DNA of 42,294 nucleotides from Alphaproteobacteria bacterium. Lineage in GTDB: Bacteria > Pseudomonadota > Alphaproteobacteria > Micavibrionales > Micavibrionaceae. The notes under the pieces are model-generated. The model had not been told where the DNA came from. It made no database searches and was given only the letters and a program-made list of their open reading frames with translations. This document shows positions 23,822-32,639 of this stretch, in pieces. The stretch is from positions 1 to 42,294 of the forward strand of contig JABSQP010000018.1 of assembly GCA_013215815.1 (NCBI GenBank), read 5' to 3'. Position 1 is the first letter of the stretch. Every line of letters starts with the position of its first letter. The position numbers and the translations under genes are program-made.

Positions 23822-24100
23822 ATGCCAAAGAACCCTTGTCACCATAAAGAACTAAAGCAACTCAACCGCATTAGCGGGCAATTAGACGGCATTAAAAAAA
23901 TGATTGATGAAGGGCGCTATTGTCCCGACATCCTAACGCAGCTTCGCGCCGTTCGATCATCAATCAAAACCGTCGAAGCAAACATTCTTGAAACGCATTT
24001 AGGACACTGTGTTCATGATGCTTTTGCAGATGGATCCCAAAAGAAACGTGAAGAGAAAGTAGAAGAGGTAAAGGAGCTTTTTAAACGTTACAACGACTAA
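23822..24100 (+). CDS. csoR: CsoR-family metal-sensing repressor
   Basis: This 92-residue all-helical DNA-binding protein starts at the ATG one base after the preceding stop (23780 would reach deep into the HMA gene). It matches the CsoR/FrmR/RcnR family: LKQLNRISGQLDGIKKMIDEGRYC and THLGHCVHDAF. The Cu(I) ligands of CsoR are predicted at Cys34, His59 and Cys63: spacings of 25 and 4 residues equal those of Mycobacterium CsoR Cys36-His61-Cys65. This favours a Cu(I) sensor over RcnR (nickel/cobalt) or FrmR (formaldehyde). It should bind the inverted repeat at 22863-22881 and repress its own operon until metal binds. Extra N-terminal CHH (residues 6-8) could add ligands. Confidence 0.9.
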   Translation: MPKNPCHHKELKQLNRISGQLDGIKKMIDEGRYCPDILTQLRAVRSSIKTVEANILETHLGHCVHDAFADGSQKKREEKVEEVKELFKRYND

Positions 24101-24477
24101 CGTTTCTTCGGGCAAGGATATTTTTGGAACAATGCTAACGTTACAGCTGGCGCGGCAATAAAAGCATCATGCTGAGCATTACGATCAAGGTAATTCCATA
24201 CGACAGTTTGTAAATCTCTTAACTTTGCGTTTGCAGGCACGCACACATCGACATTTGGTGACGTGCCTAAGGACTGAAGCAAATTATGATAGTCCACTAT
24301 ACCTGCAATATAAGCCTGACAAGTCGCGTGCCCATTTTCAATGGCCTCCGTTCCATCATCATTACGCTTACAAATCTCATGAAGATACCCAGCCGATATT
24401 AGAGCATTACCTTCCTGAGAAAAAGCAGAAGAAGGTGCTATAAAAGTAATAAGAAGTACAAAGAAGAAAAGACGCAT
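24097..24477 (-). CDS. Rap1a/Tai-like secreted protein
   Basis: The protein has 126 residues with a signal peptide (MRLFFFVLLITFIAPSSAFS, mature start QEGNA). The mature part matches the Rap1a/Tai fold (PF18602): GHATCQAYIAGIVDYHNLL, VCVPANAKLRDLQTVVWNYL and AAPAVTLALFQKYPC, with four cysteines that would form two disulfides. Rap1a and Tai proteins were described as periplasmic immunity proteins to type VI amidase effectors, but many homologues, especially in alphaproteobacteria, occur without an effector, as here. It is convergent with csoR, overlapping it by 4 bases. Its true role is open. Confidence 0.72.
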   Translation of the reverse strand: MRLFFFVLLITFIAPSSAFSQEGNALISAGYLHEICKRNDDGTEAIENGHATCQAYIAGIVDYHNLLQSLGTSPNVDVCVPANAKLRDLQTVVWNYLDRNAQHDAFIAAPAVTLALFQKYPCPKKR

Positions 24478-24489
24478 GATGTTTATATG

Positions 24490-25620
24490 TTAGCTGTCTT
24501 CATTACCGACCTTTAATTGCTCAAGAATAGCAAAAGGTGAATCTTCAGGTTTTGCCTCAACTTCAGCCTTATAAACACGGTCTCGTTGCGGTTTATCCTG
24601 TCGCGGCTTTTTCCCCTTTGATCTAAAGGATTTCTTTTCACCTGATTTTTTAGAGAATTCTTTTTTCTTAAACGGCTTCTTACCTGCTGCCTTTTGGCTT
24701 GCTTTACCGCGTTTTAGCGCAAATGTCGCGAGCTCCGGCTTTTCCTGTGATTGAGAAGCATCTTGTTTCTGCTCTTCAGTATTGGCTTCGACTTCAGCAG
24801 ACGCCGCTTCAGCAGTAGCAACTTCCTCTTTAGGCGCAGGTTCTGAGACCTTTTTATGTCCCATCGCCTCCAAGATCAAGTATAAATCTTCAATATTACT
24901 TCCAAGCCATTCAGCCATCTGGTGCTGTGCCTGGAACTTTCCTTCTGTTGCGCCATCGTAAACCGCACACACAACCCGATCTAACATATCAACACGCATC
25001 GCACGTGGGCCATAAACTGGATAGCCAATTGCGCGGTGATACCCCTCATCAATATCTTTATCTTTAATAGAGAATGAAACGATTCCATCAGCAGGCACTT
25101 CAGCAGGAAGGGATTTTTCGTTCCACAAACTCAAAAGCATTGCCTGCATACGAACAGCTGCAGGTTTTTTAAGTTCTGGCAGATACACCAAGAGCGGCCC
25201 AAAGCGAATTTTCTTAGGACGTAAGCTTTGGCGCATATCTTCATCCATCTGATCGATATCCGCTTGAAGTTCCTCACGCGGCAGAATGCCTAATGCATCA
25301 AACAATTTTTGTGCAATAGCCTTCGCTGGTTCGGATTCCAAGGCCTCGTCCTGAAGGCGAAAGAGCGGCTCCAACCCTTCACGAATATGACTTAGCAACC
25401 AATTTTGTACAAATTCCTGTAGTTCCGCATTATCCTCGGCCTGCGTCAAAGCATTGTCTTCCAAGGCTATTTTAGGCGTTATAACGCTATCCCCCTTTAA
25501 AAGAGAGGCCACTTTCTCGCCCGGCAGAGGGTTCGTAACATCTTTTTGCCACGTAATATCGCCGTTTTCTGCGAGGCGCAGCTGCTTAGGATCTGAATTT
25601 ATTACTGTCGTTGAAACCAT
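24490..25620 (-). CDS. Stand-alone C-terminal domain of SUV3-like (mitochondrial-type) helicase
   Basis: The protein has 376 residues with no helicase motifs. Its core matches the C-terminal region of the large alphaproteobacterial SUV3-like ATP-dependent helicase: QLRLAENGDITW near the N-terminus, SLLKGDSVITPKIAL, the hallmark LRPKKIRFGPLLVYLPELKK PAAVR region (about 132-160) and GYPVYGPRAMRVDMLDRV, and it ends DSPFAILEQLKVG like those helicases. Residues 270-300 are acidic and 305-360 are very basic (KKPFKKKEFSKK, RSKGKKPRQDK), like the Lys-rich tail of the parent protein and probably RNA-binding. The ATPase part is absent from this gene and from the next ORFs, so it is either a split enzyme with its helicase encoded elsewhere or a retained fragment. 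It starts after an AGGAAA Shine-Dalgarno, divergent from 25735. Confidence 0.72.
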   Translation of the reverse strand: MVSTTVINSDPKQLRLAENGDITWQKDVTNPLPGEKVASLLKGDSVITPKIALEDNALTQAEDNAELQEFVQNWLLSHIREGLEPLFRLQDEALESEPAKAIAQKLFDALGILPREELQADIDQMDEDMRQSLRPKKIRFGPLLVYLPELKKPAAVRMQAMLLSLWNEKSLPAEVPADGIVSFSIKDKDIDEGYHRAIGYPVYGPRAMRVDMLDRVVCAVYDGATEGKFQAQHQMAEWLGSNIEDLYLILEAMGHKKVSEPAPKEEVATAEAASAEVEANTEEQKQDASQSQEKPELATFALKRGKASQKAAGKKPFKKKEFSKKSGEKKSFRSKGKKPRQDKPQRDRVYKAEVEAKPEDSPFAILEQLKVGNEDS

Positions 25621-25734
25621 GCCATTTCCTAGCTAACCCTAGACAAAAACACAAGAAAAAACCGCAATAAACCTTTGGTTAGCCCTAAAGAACTGGTACA
25701 TTAATCGTCGATATAACTTTGATGGAGATATTTC

Positions 25735-27309
25735 ATGCGCTTACTTTCACTCTGCACCCTTGTTTTACTGACATTAACAACTGCAGCCCACGCGGCCCCA
25801 GCCATTAATGATGAAGGCGCAGCAAAAGTGAAAGCCTTGATCGAAGGAATGCTAGAAAGGCAGAAAAACGCTTACTCATCAACAGCAAGTCAATTTGTTA
25901 CTGATGGCGATGTACAGGTTGAACAAGCAAAAACTTATTACGCAGTGACACTGCCAGATATAACAGTTATCAGCCAACGTGAGCGTAAAGGCGAAGTCAA
26001 AAAACTTATCACCAAAATCGGGATCATTGGCATGAACGTATTGCCGACAGACAATCCAAAAGAATGGAAGATGACTGTCGCCATCCCAACCCCAATCAAG
26101 TACATGGACGAAAACCAAACACCCCTGATGAAAATGGGCGTGGAACGACAACAGATGATGGGCATTTGGAACGAAGATTTAGACAACTTTTCTAAAATAA
26201 ATGCAAACTACAACGACATAATTTTTTCTAGCCTAGACCCAGAATCAGAAGACAAAGATGTTAGAATTCGCGTTAGAAACATTGGTATCAAAAGCAACTT
26301 CACTCAAGATGAAAATAATCTTTGGTCAGGACCATCTAACATTTTGATTGAGGATACAGTTGTCGAGAAAAAATACGGCGAACGCTATACACCGTTAGTC
26401 AGAATTAGTAAAATGAATATGGCTGTATCTGCCAGTGAGTTCTCTGCAGAAGCACAAAGAAAACTAGAAGATTTTACAAATAACATTGATGTTGATTCAG
26501 AAGTAGAAGATCCAACAGCTTACTTGGGAATATTCCCTATTTTTCTAGACTTAATGGACTCAAGCGCATTTAAAATTACAATGAATGACTTGAACATTTT
26601 ACCGACAGGTAACGCTGTTTCAAGAGAACCTTTAAAACTCGATGAAGCATTCTTTGGGTTTGGCATCTCAGGCTTAAGACAAAAGATGTTGGGCAATACT
26701 TTAAGCTTTGGTTGGCACGGCCTTTCCGGTGTTGATGAGCGTCAAAACAAAACTCAGGCTATTCCAAAAACCGTGAGTTTTTCTTTCGCGCTTGAAAACC
26801 TCCCTTTGCAACCGCTCATAGATATGGGTTCGCAACTTGTTGATGCAGGTGTCAATAAAGACAACATCGCCCAAATGGCGATGATGAATGCTATGATGTC
26901 ACTCCCACAAAAGCTATCTGATGCAGGCACAAAGGTAAGCCTAAAAGATACGATGATGAAACATAAGAACTACCAAATCACTTTTGATGGGCATTTAAAA
27001 GCGACACAAGAATCTATTATTGGCGTTAATGGCGGAGCTACCATTAAATCTCTCGGAGTAAACAACGCTATAATATTACTCAACAAACAAAAAGAAAGAG
27101 CTAACGAGGAAAGAAAAGCGCAACTAGATCAATTAATCGCACAGCTTTCAATGATACAGAAGTTCGGACAAGACGATCCTAGCGGCAGTGATGTCAAAAC
27201 GATAGAAATTGTATTAGACAATCAAGGACAGACCCTAATTAATGGCCAGAATATGAAAGAAGTCATGGCCGCGCAAATGCAACAACAAACAGGTCAGTCG
27301 CTACAATAA
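25735..27309 (+). CDS. Large secreted protein of unknown function
   Basis: The protein has 524 residues with a signal peptide (MRLLSLCTLVLLTLTTAAHA, cleaved before APAIN) and a GGAG Shine-Dalgarno. No membrane helices follow. The mature part appears beta-rich with long repetitive strands (for example KLITKIGIIGMNVLPTDN, SVSFSFALENLPLQPLID) and a helical, charged segment near the end (NKQKERANEERKAQLDQLIA). It ends with QTLINGQNMKEVMAAQMQQQ, reminiscent of periplasmic AsmA-like or DUF945/DUF2125-type proteins that finish with an LNGQ segment, but I cannot assign it. It is divergent from the helicase fragment, and its 3' end overlaps the convergent hemW by 9 bases. Confidence 0.7.
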   Translation: MRLLSLCTLVLLTLTTAAHAAPAINDEGAAKVKALIEGMLERQKNAYSSTASQFVTDGDVQVEQAKTYYAVTLPDITVISQRERKGEVKKLITKIGIIGMNVLPTDNPKEWKMTVAIPTPIKYMDENQTPLMKMGVERQQMMGIWNEDLDNFSKINANYNDIIFSSLDPESEDKDVRIRVRNIGIKSNFTQDENNLWSGPSNILIEDTVVEKKYGERYTPLVRISKMNMAVSASEFSAEAQRKLEDFTNNIDVDSEVEDPTAYLGIFPIFLDLMDSSAFKITMNDLNILPTGNAVSREPLKLDEAFFGFGISGLRQKMLGNTLSFGWHGLSGVDERQNKTQAIPKTVSFSFALENLPLQPLIDMGSQLVDAGVNKDNIAQMAMMNAMMSLPQKLSDAGTKVSLKDTMMKHKNYQITFDGHLKATQESIIGVNGGATIKSLGVNNAIILLNKQKERANEERKAQLDQLIAQLSMIQKFGQDDPSGSDVKTIEIVLDNQGQTLINGQNMKEVMAAQMQQQTGQSLQ

Positions 27310-28449
27310 GTATCGCAAAACACTATTCAGGCGCTGCATACCTGCGATTGTTGGTTGAATGTGCGTATTAGAAAATGTCAAAAGCCCTTCTTGTTGGAGG
27401 GCTTTTAATTTGCCCGTATCGAATAATTCATCGATAGTTTTTCCAGCCTCTTCCTCAAGCTTAGCGATAGAGGCACCTTCAGGTAAACGTAACCCCATCA
27501 TAAGACACTCTGCCAATCGGCCTTCATCGTTTACGGTTTCAAATGGATGATATCCATGATTATATTCAGCGGTTTTTGACAACCAAACGCCTGGTGCACG
27601 ATGCGTGCGTGTTGCCTGCTTCACATCATCAAGTGTTAAGCGTCCGTGCGCTCCCGGCCCTATACCTGCGTAATCTTCGTAACGCCAATACGTCAAGTTA
27701 TGTAGAGACTCCTGCCCCTGCACTGCATGATTAGATACTTCATAAGCGGGCATATTTTCTGCCCCCATTATCTCTTGTGTTGCCTCATACAGATCAGCAG
27801 CCAACTCACCTTGCGGAACTGAAAAATCACCGCGCGCATGCTGCACATAAAATGGTGTCCCCTGCTCAATTGTTAGCTGATATAGAGATAAGTGCCCCTT
27901 CGCATACTTGAGCGCTTCACTAAGCTCATGCTTCCAAGCATTCACGCTTTGATCCGGACGGGCATAAATAAGATCAAAACTAAAACGATCAAAAATCTGA
28001 TCTGCAATTTTGAGAGCAGCAATTGCTTCATCAGCATTATGCTCACGTCCCAAAAATTTAAGATCATCATCTTTTAAAGATTGAACGCCGATCGAAACAC
28101 GATTAACACCAGCCTCTTTAAAGTCCTGAAACTTGTTAACCTCAATGGAGGTTGGATTAGCCTCTAATGTAATTTCAACGTCATTCGATATATCCCAGTG
28201 TTTCGAAACATTATTCAAAATAACGTCAACCGTATGCGGCTCCATTAACGAAGGTGTACCACCGCCAAAGAACACGGACGTAACCTCTCGCCCTTTCGTT
28301 AGAGACGCTGTATATTCAATCTCTCGCTCATAAGCATCACGCCATTGCGCATGATCAATTGTTTCGCTGACATGGGAATTAAAATCACAATACGGACATT
28401 TTGATTTACAAAATGGCCAATGCACGTAGATGCCAAAAAGCTCAGACAT
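27301..28449 (-). CDS. hemW: HemW heme chaperone / coproporphyrinogen oxidase-like radical SAM protein
   Basis: The protein has 382 residues from the ATG at 28449 (MSELFGIYVHWPFCKSKCPY), which overlaps the rdgB stop by 8 bases. The radical SAM cluster motif is CKSKCPYC (Cys14, Cys18, Cys21), followed by FFGGGTPSLM. The C-terminal HemN-like domain contains YEDYAGIGPGAHGRL and the end ILFDTGKLKALQQEGLL pattern. Position after rdgB is the standard rph-rdgB-hemW (YggW) arrangement, which supports HemW rather than the true oxygen-independent CPO HemN. HemW binds heme and inserts it into respiratory enzymes at the cytoplasmic face of the membrane. Confidence 0.93.
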   Translation of the reverse strand: MSELFGIYVHWPFCKSKCPYCDFNSHVSETIDHAQWRDAYEREIEYTASLTKGREVTSVFFGGGTPSLMEPHTVDVILNNVSKHWDISNDVEITLEANPTSIEVNKFQDFKEAGVNRVSIGVQSLKDDDLKFLGREHNADEAIAALKIADQIFDRFSFDLIYARPDQSVNAWKHELSEALKYAKGHLSLYQLTIEQGTPFYVQHARGDFSVPQGELAADLYEATQEIMGAENMPAYEVSNHAVQGQESLHNLTYWRYEDYAGIGPGAHGRLTLDDVKQATRTHRAPGVWLSKTAEYNHGYHPFETVNDEGRLAECLMMGLRLPEGASIAKLEEEAGKTIDELFDTGKLKALQQEGLLTFSNTHIQPTIAGMQRLNSVLRYLL

Positions 28450-29050
28450 TATCCCGCAAATATGTTTTGAATTTTTGCACCGCATTCGCACGGTGACTCA
28501 TCGCATGCTTATCCGAAGAGTCCATTTCGGCAAAAGTAATCTCATGACCATTCGGCACAAAGATAGGATCATAACCAAACCCCTTATCACCACGCGCAGG
28601 CCACGTAAGGTTACCTTCAACCGTTCCCTCAAACACTTCCTCACGTCCATCAGGATAAACAAGAGCAAGAACAGCAACAAAACGCGCTGTTTGCGTTCCA
28701 TCAATTTGCTCACACTCATTATTGACGCGTTCCATAGCAACATTGAAATCACGCCCTTTTGATGTCTCTGCCCAACGCGCAGAATAAATCCCTGGTGCAC
28801 CATCAAGCGCATCAACGGCCAAACCACTGTCATCTGCCAGGCAGGGTACCCCTGTCTTCTCACAAGCCGCTCGAGCTTTTAACAACGCGTTTCCAACAAA
28901 CGTGTCTTCCGTTTCTTCTGGTTCAGGTAGATCAAAATCTGCGGCACTTTTAATATTACTGACAGATGATCCTACGAGTTCACCAAGCATCTCAGCAAAC
29001 TCTTTAACCTTCCCTTGATTGTGCGTTGCTAGTACTAACGTCTCGATCAT
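28442..29050 (-). CDS. rdgB: XTP/dITP diphosphatase (RdgB/HAM1)
   Basis: This 202-residue house-cleaning pyrophosphatase hydrolyses XTP, dITP and ITP to monophosphates and PPi, preventing incorporation into nucleic acids. Family signatures are intact: THNQGKVKEF (9-18), the metal/substrate motif LADDSGLAVDALDGAPGIYSA and the late FGYDPIFVP with SHRANAVQKF near the C-terminus. It lies 3 bases after rph and overlaps hemW by 8 bases, a three-gene operon of RNA/nucleotide maintenance. Confidence 0.96.
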   Translation of the reverse strand: MIETLVLATHNQGKVKEFAEMLGELVGSSVSNIKSAADFDLPEPEETEDTFVGNALLKARAACEKTGVPCLADDSGLAVDALDGAPGIYSARWAETSKGRDFNVAMERVNNECEQIDGTQTARFVAVLALVYPDGREEVFEGTVEGNLTWPARGDKGFGYDPIFVPNGHEITFAEMDSSDKHAMSHRANAVQKFKTYLRDNV

Positions 29051-29053
29051 AAA

Positions 29054-29785
29054 CTAATTCACACCAAGAATTGTTTTTTGAATAAGCTTTAACTCACCAC
29101 ACCCTTTTTTCGCAAGATTGAAGAGGTTTACAAAATCTTCTTCACTAAAAGGATCTTGCTCTGCAGTGCCTTGAATTTCGACAATGCCGCCACTGCCTGT
29201 TATCACAAAATTCGCGTCCGTGTCTGCCGAAGAGTCCTCCGCGTAATCCAAATCAAGAACAGCTTGTCCTTGGTACATACCACAAGAAATCGCTGAAACA
29301 GTATCATTCAAAGGAAGCTTATCAATGACCTTCATATCCACGAGATGTTGAAGTGCACTATGAAGCGCAACATAAGCACCTGTTACAGATGCCGTGCGTG
29401 TACCTCCATCAGCCTGAAGTACATCACAGTCAATACGCACCTGACGCTCTCCCAATGCTTCCATATCAACAATTGCGCGTAATGCGCGTCCAATAAGGCG
29501 TTGAATCTCTTGGGTGCGGCCGGATTGCTTTCCACGCGCTGCTTCACGGTCCATGCGCTTGTCTGTAGAGCGCGGCAACATACCATATTCAGCTGTAACC
29601 CAACCCTTACCAGAGTTTTTCATCCAACCAGGCACTTTCTCTTCTACGGTCGCTGTACAGAGAACATGCGTGTCGCCAAATTTGATAAGACAAGATCCCT
29701 CCGCATGCTTCGCATAGCCAGTGATCATTTCAACCTGACGCATTTGATCATAATTGCGGCTAGATGGACGGGTAACTGATGTCAT
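29054..29785 (-). CDS. rph: Ribonuclease PH
   Basis: This 243-residue phosphorolytic exoribonuclease trims the 3' ends of tRNA precursors using phosphate. The start is the ATG at 29785 with AAAGGAA before it; the longer frame to 29842 has no family support. Typical features are [40 protein letters not shown] (phosphate-binding Arg region), [20 protein letters not shown] and the C-terminal [17 protein letters not shown]. Length equals that of bacterial RNase PH. It heads the operon with rdgB and hemW and diverges from hrcA, as in many alphaproteobacteria. Confidence 0.97.
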   Translation of the reverse strand: MTSVTRPSSRNYDQMRQVEMITGYAKHAEGSCLIKFGDTHVLCTATVEEKVPGWMKNSGKGWVTAEYGMLPRSTDKRMDREAARGKQSGRTQEIQRLIGRALRAIVDMEALGERQVRIDCDVLQADGGTRTASVTGAYVALHSALQHLVDMKVIDKLPLNDTVSAISCGMYQGQAVLDLDYAEDSSADTDANFVITGSGGIVEIQGTAEQDPFSEEDFVNLFNLAKKGCGELKLIQKTILGVN

Positions 29786-29852
29786 AAGACATTCCTTTCT
29801 GAGTAATGGTTCGTTCAAGTATTCGCCGCAAACTCTACGCATGCTTACGCAT

Positions 29853-29881
29853 TTGTCAATTTCGAAAAAGCCTATTATATT
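29853..29881 (+). promoter_or_regulatory. Putative hrcA promoter
   Basis: TTGTCA (29853-29858) and TATATT (29876-29881) are 17 bases apart and point toward hrcA, whose ATG is at 29889. Predicted transcription would start at about 29888. No CIRCE inverted repeat (TTAGCACTC-N9-GAGTGCTAA) is seen. Confidence 0.5.
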
Positions 29882-29888
29882 ATGAAAG

Positions 29889-30938
29889 ATGAGTATTCAT
29901 GGTGATTTTCAATCGTTAAACGACCGCGCACGGCAAGTGTTTATGCATATTGTCGAAAACTTCCTTGAAACAGGGGAACCGACAGGCTCACGCACACTAT
30001 CGCGCTCCATTGAGGCTTCAGCTGCAACAATTCGTAATGATATGGCCGATTTAGAGTATCTAGGCCTTTTAGAAGCCCCTCATGTTTCAGCAGGAAGAAT
30101 GCCCAGCGAAATGGGGTTGCGTTTCTTCGTTGATGGCATAATGGAAACAGGCAGCCTAAACGAAACAGAACGCGCCGCTTTTGAGGAAGGATGCCTAGAC
30201 CAAGGTACATCCGCGACAAAAACTTTTGAACGCGCAAGCTCAATGCTATCTAAGTTATCATCTTGTGCTGGATTAGTTGTTGCGCCCGTCAAAAGCCAAA
30301 AATCTATTCGTCATATTGAGTTTGTTCAACTAGATCCTGCAAGAGCCATGGTTATTATCGTACCAGATGACGGTATGGTCGAAAATCGCGTTATTGATGT
30401 TCCACAAGGGATCACGTCAGATATCTTGAAGCAAGCTGGTGCCTTTTTATCAGAAAAACTGTACGGCAAGACTTTCGAGCAAATGCAAAACGCCATTACA
30501 GAAGAAATGACGGCGCGCCGCTCAGAAATGGGGCTTTTAACTCAAAAGGTTATTGAGGCGGGTCTTGCCATACAGCTGGATGATGGAAAGCTGATTGTTC
30601 GCGGGAGCTCAAACCTCGTTCGTGGCTCTACGGATACACAGAACATTGAGCGTCTAAAATTCCTCATGGAACAATTGGAGGCAAAAGAAACCATCTCCAA
30701 GCTCTTAGACGAAGCAACCGATGCAAATGGCGTTAAAATCTATATTGGATCGGAAAACAAAATATTTGAAGGCAGTGGTCACTCTTTGATCCTCAGTCCC
30801 TATATGAATGGGCATAACGCAATAGTCGGCGCCATTGGTGTCATCGGGCCAACGCGCCTTAATTACGGAAAAATAATACCAAGCGTTAACTGTATGGCGG
30901 ACATTCTAACCCGCCGCATGCGTGACTTTTCTGGATAA
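29889..30938 (+). CDS. hrcA: Heat-inducible transcription repressor HrcA
   Basis: This 349-residue protein has a winged-helix N-terminus ([51 protein letters not shown], residues 8-63) and the HrcA ligand/dimer domain with [20 protein letters not shown] and the late [28 protein letters not shown] region. It normally represses groESL or grpE-dnaK operons through CIRCE. No CIRCE is visible in this window, so its targets are probably elsewhere (groESL) or a diverged site. It is divergent from rph and followed by a secreted unknown and grpE. There is no Shine-Dalgarno and the -10 box is seven bases before the ATG, suggesting a leaderless start. Confidence 0.94.
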   Translation: MSIHGDFQSLNDRARQVFMHIVENFLETGEPTGSRTLSRSIEASAATIRNDMADLEYLGLLEAPHVSAGRMPSEMGLRFFVDGIMETGSLNETERAAFEEGCLDQGTSATKTFERASSMLSKLSSCAGLVVAPVKSQKSIRHIEFVQLDPARAMVIIVPDDGMVENRVIDVPQGITSDILKQAGAFLSEKLYGKTFEQMQNAITEEMTARRSEMGLLTQKVIEAGLAIQLDDGKLIVRGSSNLVRGSTDTQNIERLKFLMEQLEAKETISKLLDEATDANGVKIYIGSENKIFEGSGHSLILSPYMNGHNAIVGAIGVIGPTRLNYGKIIPSVNCMADILTRRMRDFSG

Positions 30939-31018
30939 AAGCTATTAAAGGCCTGCGCTATATTTGCGCCGCTCAATAAACGCCTATATGATGGGCTCAC
31001 GATTTAGGGATATTTAAA

Positions 31019-31897
31019 ATGCGATTTTTACTTTTTACACTCATCTTCACCGTTGGTTCAATGTCCGTACAGGCACAAGAAAGCCATATCTACCAAAAAC
31101 CGGGAACAGAAGTAGTCAATGAAACAATTGAAATGCTCAATGCTCAGAAAGATGCTGCAGAGAGCAAAAAAGGTTACATCAAACCCCACACACTATATTT
31201 ATCTGTTGTTGATTATGATTACTTCGAAGAAGACCAGTTCGGAATTTTAATCAAAACAGGAGATATCATTACTGGCTGCTGGAAGTTAAGTCCGCTTGAA
31301 TATGAAGCGTCATTTACAGAGCAGTACTATATGGACATCAAAGTAAACCATTACCGCCGCACAGCGATGACTGGCAACTGCCCAAAAGGCAATCAAACCG
31401 TTTCTGCTCTCATCGTTTTAAACAAATCAGACCTTAAAGCAAAACAAGTGAAACAAATCCGTTTTAGCAATGTTGTTGCACGCGATAGATATTCGATCTC
31501 TCTGCACGATGATCGTATTGAACTTAGACCAATCACGTCTTTGGCATTCAAAACAGAAAATGGACCCATTGTTCATTATAAAGGAAACAAAGGCGTTATC
31601 GCCCTTCACGTTCCTATGGCCGAACAAGGAGACGACGTTGCAAATGAAATCTTACGTGTTGCACGCATGAACAATCTAACACCCCTCTCTCAAGATATCT
31701 CAAACAGATATTCGTCTAACAATGAAACTTTCTTCTTCATGGATGAAGAAGGCGCAACACTTGAACGACTAGGAAATAGTGAGTACTTGGAAGTTGGCTC
31801 TGTAAAGGTTCAACGCCCTTATGACGGCCCATACGGACGCACAACTATTGATAAGCCTTTAAAAGTGTTTGCAACAAAGGCTGGTAAAACGCTATAA
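31019..31897 (+). CDS. Secreted protein of unknown function inserted in the heat-shock cluster
   Basis: The protein has 292 residues with a signal peptide (MRFLLFTLIFTVGSMSVQAQ, cleaved near ESHIY) and an AGGGA Shine-Dalgarno. The mature part is beta-rich, with many Tyr/Lys/Asp and a single cysteine pair (GCWKLS and GNCPKG). I see no known domain. It sits between hrcA and grpE, which are often adjacent, 80 bases after hrcA and 42 bases before grpE, so it may be transcribed with the stress cluster. A role in envelope stress is possible but unsupported. Confidence 0.7.
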   Translation: MRFLLFTLIFTVGSMSVQAQESHIYQKPGTEVVNETIEMLNAQKDAAESKKGYIKPHTLYLSVVDYDYFEEDQFGILIKTGDIITGCWKLSPLEYEASFTEQYYMDIKVNHYRRTAMTGNCPKGNQTVSALIVLNKSDLKAKQVKQIRFSNVVARDRYSISLHDDRIELRPITSLAFKTENGPIVHYKGNKGVIALHVPMAEQGDDVANEILRVARMNNLTPLSQDISNRYSSNNETFFFMDEEGATLERLGNSEYLEVGSVKVQRPYDGPYGRTTIDKPLKVFATKAGKTL

Positions 31898-31939
31898 GCG
31901 CTCCCAAACAATTTTAGCTGACAGAAGACAAGGTAAGCG

Positions 31940-32542
31940 ATGACAGATAATCACGGGCAAGCACCGAACGAAAACGAAGAGAACAAAGAACCAGAAGCAC
32001 AAACACCAGAAAGTGATAATGTTGAAGAGCTTTTGACGCCTGAAAAACAAATTGAAGCGCTTCAAACTGAACTTCTTCAAGCAAAAGATCGTACAATGCG
32101 CGCGCTGGCTGATGCAGAGAACACACGTAAGCGTGCCATCAAAGACCGTGACGATGCAGGAAAATTTGCCATTGCTAACTTCGCGCGTGATCTTCTTGAT
32201 TTTGGCGACAACTTTAAGCGTGCTTTGAAGAGCTTACCAGAAGATACCCCGCCTGCGGTTTCTGAAGGTTTGAATGCTATGGATAAAGAGCTTCTCTCTG
32301 TTTTTGACCGTCACGGTATTACACAAATTGATCCGATGGATGAAATGTTTGACCCCAACTTTCACGAGGTGATGTTTGAAGCCCCTATGCCAGGTAAAGC
32401 TGCTGGACAGATCATTCAGGTGATTGAACCTGGATATGTGATTAAAGACCGTCTACTTCGTGCGGCCAAGGTCGGTATTGCACAAGCGACGGATGACAGT
32501 ACGCCGTCAGACCCTGGTGCACAAGTTGATATTCAGGGTTAA
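31940..32542 (+). CDS. grpE: Nucleotide exchange factor GrpE
   Basis: This 200-residue protein has an acidic N-terminal tail (1-35), a long coiled-coil helix (EKQIEALQTELLQAKDRTMR, ALADAENTRKRAIKDRDDA) and the C-terminal beta domain (DPNFHEVMFEAPMPGKAAGQ, IIQVIEPGYVIKDRLLRAAK VGIA). It dimerises and drives ADP release from DnaK. An AAGG Shine-Dalgarno precedes the ATG. It is 165 bases upstream of dnaK, which has its own promoter. Confidence 0.95.
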   Translation: MTDNHGQAPNENEENKEPEAQTPESDNVEELLTPEKQIEALQTELLQAKDRTMRALADAENTRKRAIKDRDDAGKFAIANFARDLLDFGDNFKRALKSLPEDTPPAVSEGLNAMDKELLSVFDRHGITQIDPMDEMFDPNFHEVMFEAPMPGKAAGQIIQVIEPGYVIKDRLLRAAKVGIAQATDDSTPSDPGAQVDIQG

Positions 32543-32609
32543 AAGTTACTGAGATTATTAAAACTCAACGTTTTTCACATACATAGCCTTGTGAATAAGC
32601 CTAAAATAC

Positions 32610-32639
32610 TTGAATTCTCTCTGGTGTTTTTGCTATAAA
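32610..32639 (+). promoter_or_regulatory. Putative dnaK promoter
   Basis: TTGAAT (32610-32615) and TATAAA (32634-32639) are 18 bases apart. The CTTGAA overlapping the -35 box resembles the alphaproteobacterial sigma32 -35 element, but the spacing to a CYTATNT-like -10 is slightly off, so sigma32 control is possible and not proven. The leader before dnaK would be about 60 bases. Confidence 0.5.
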
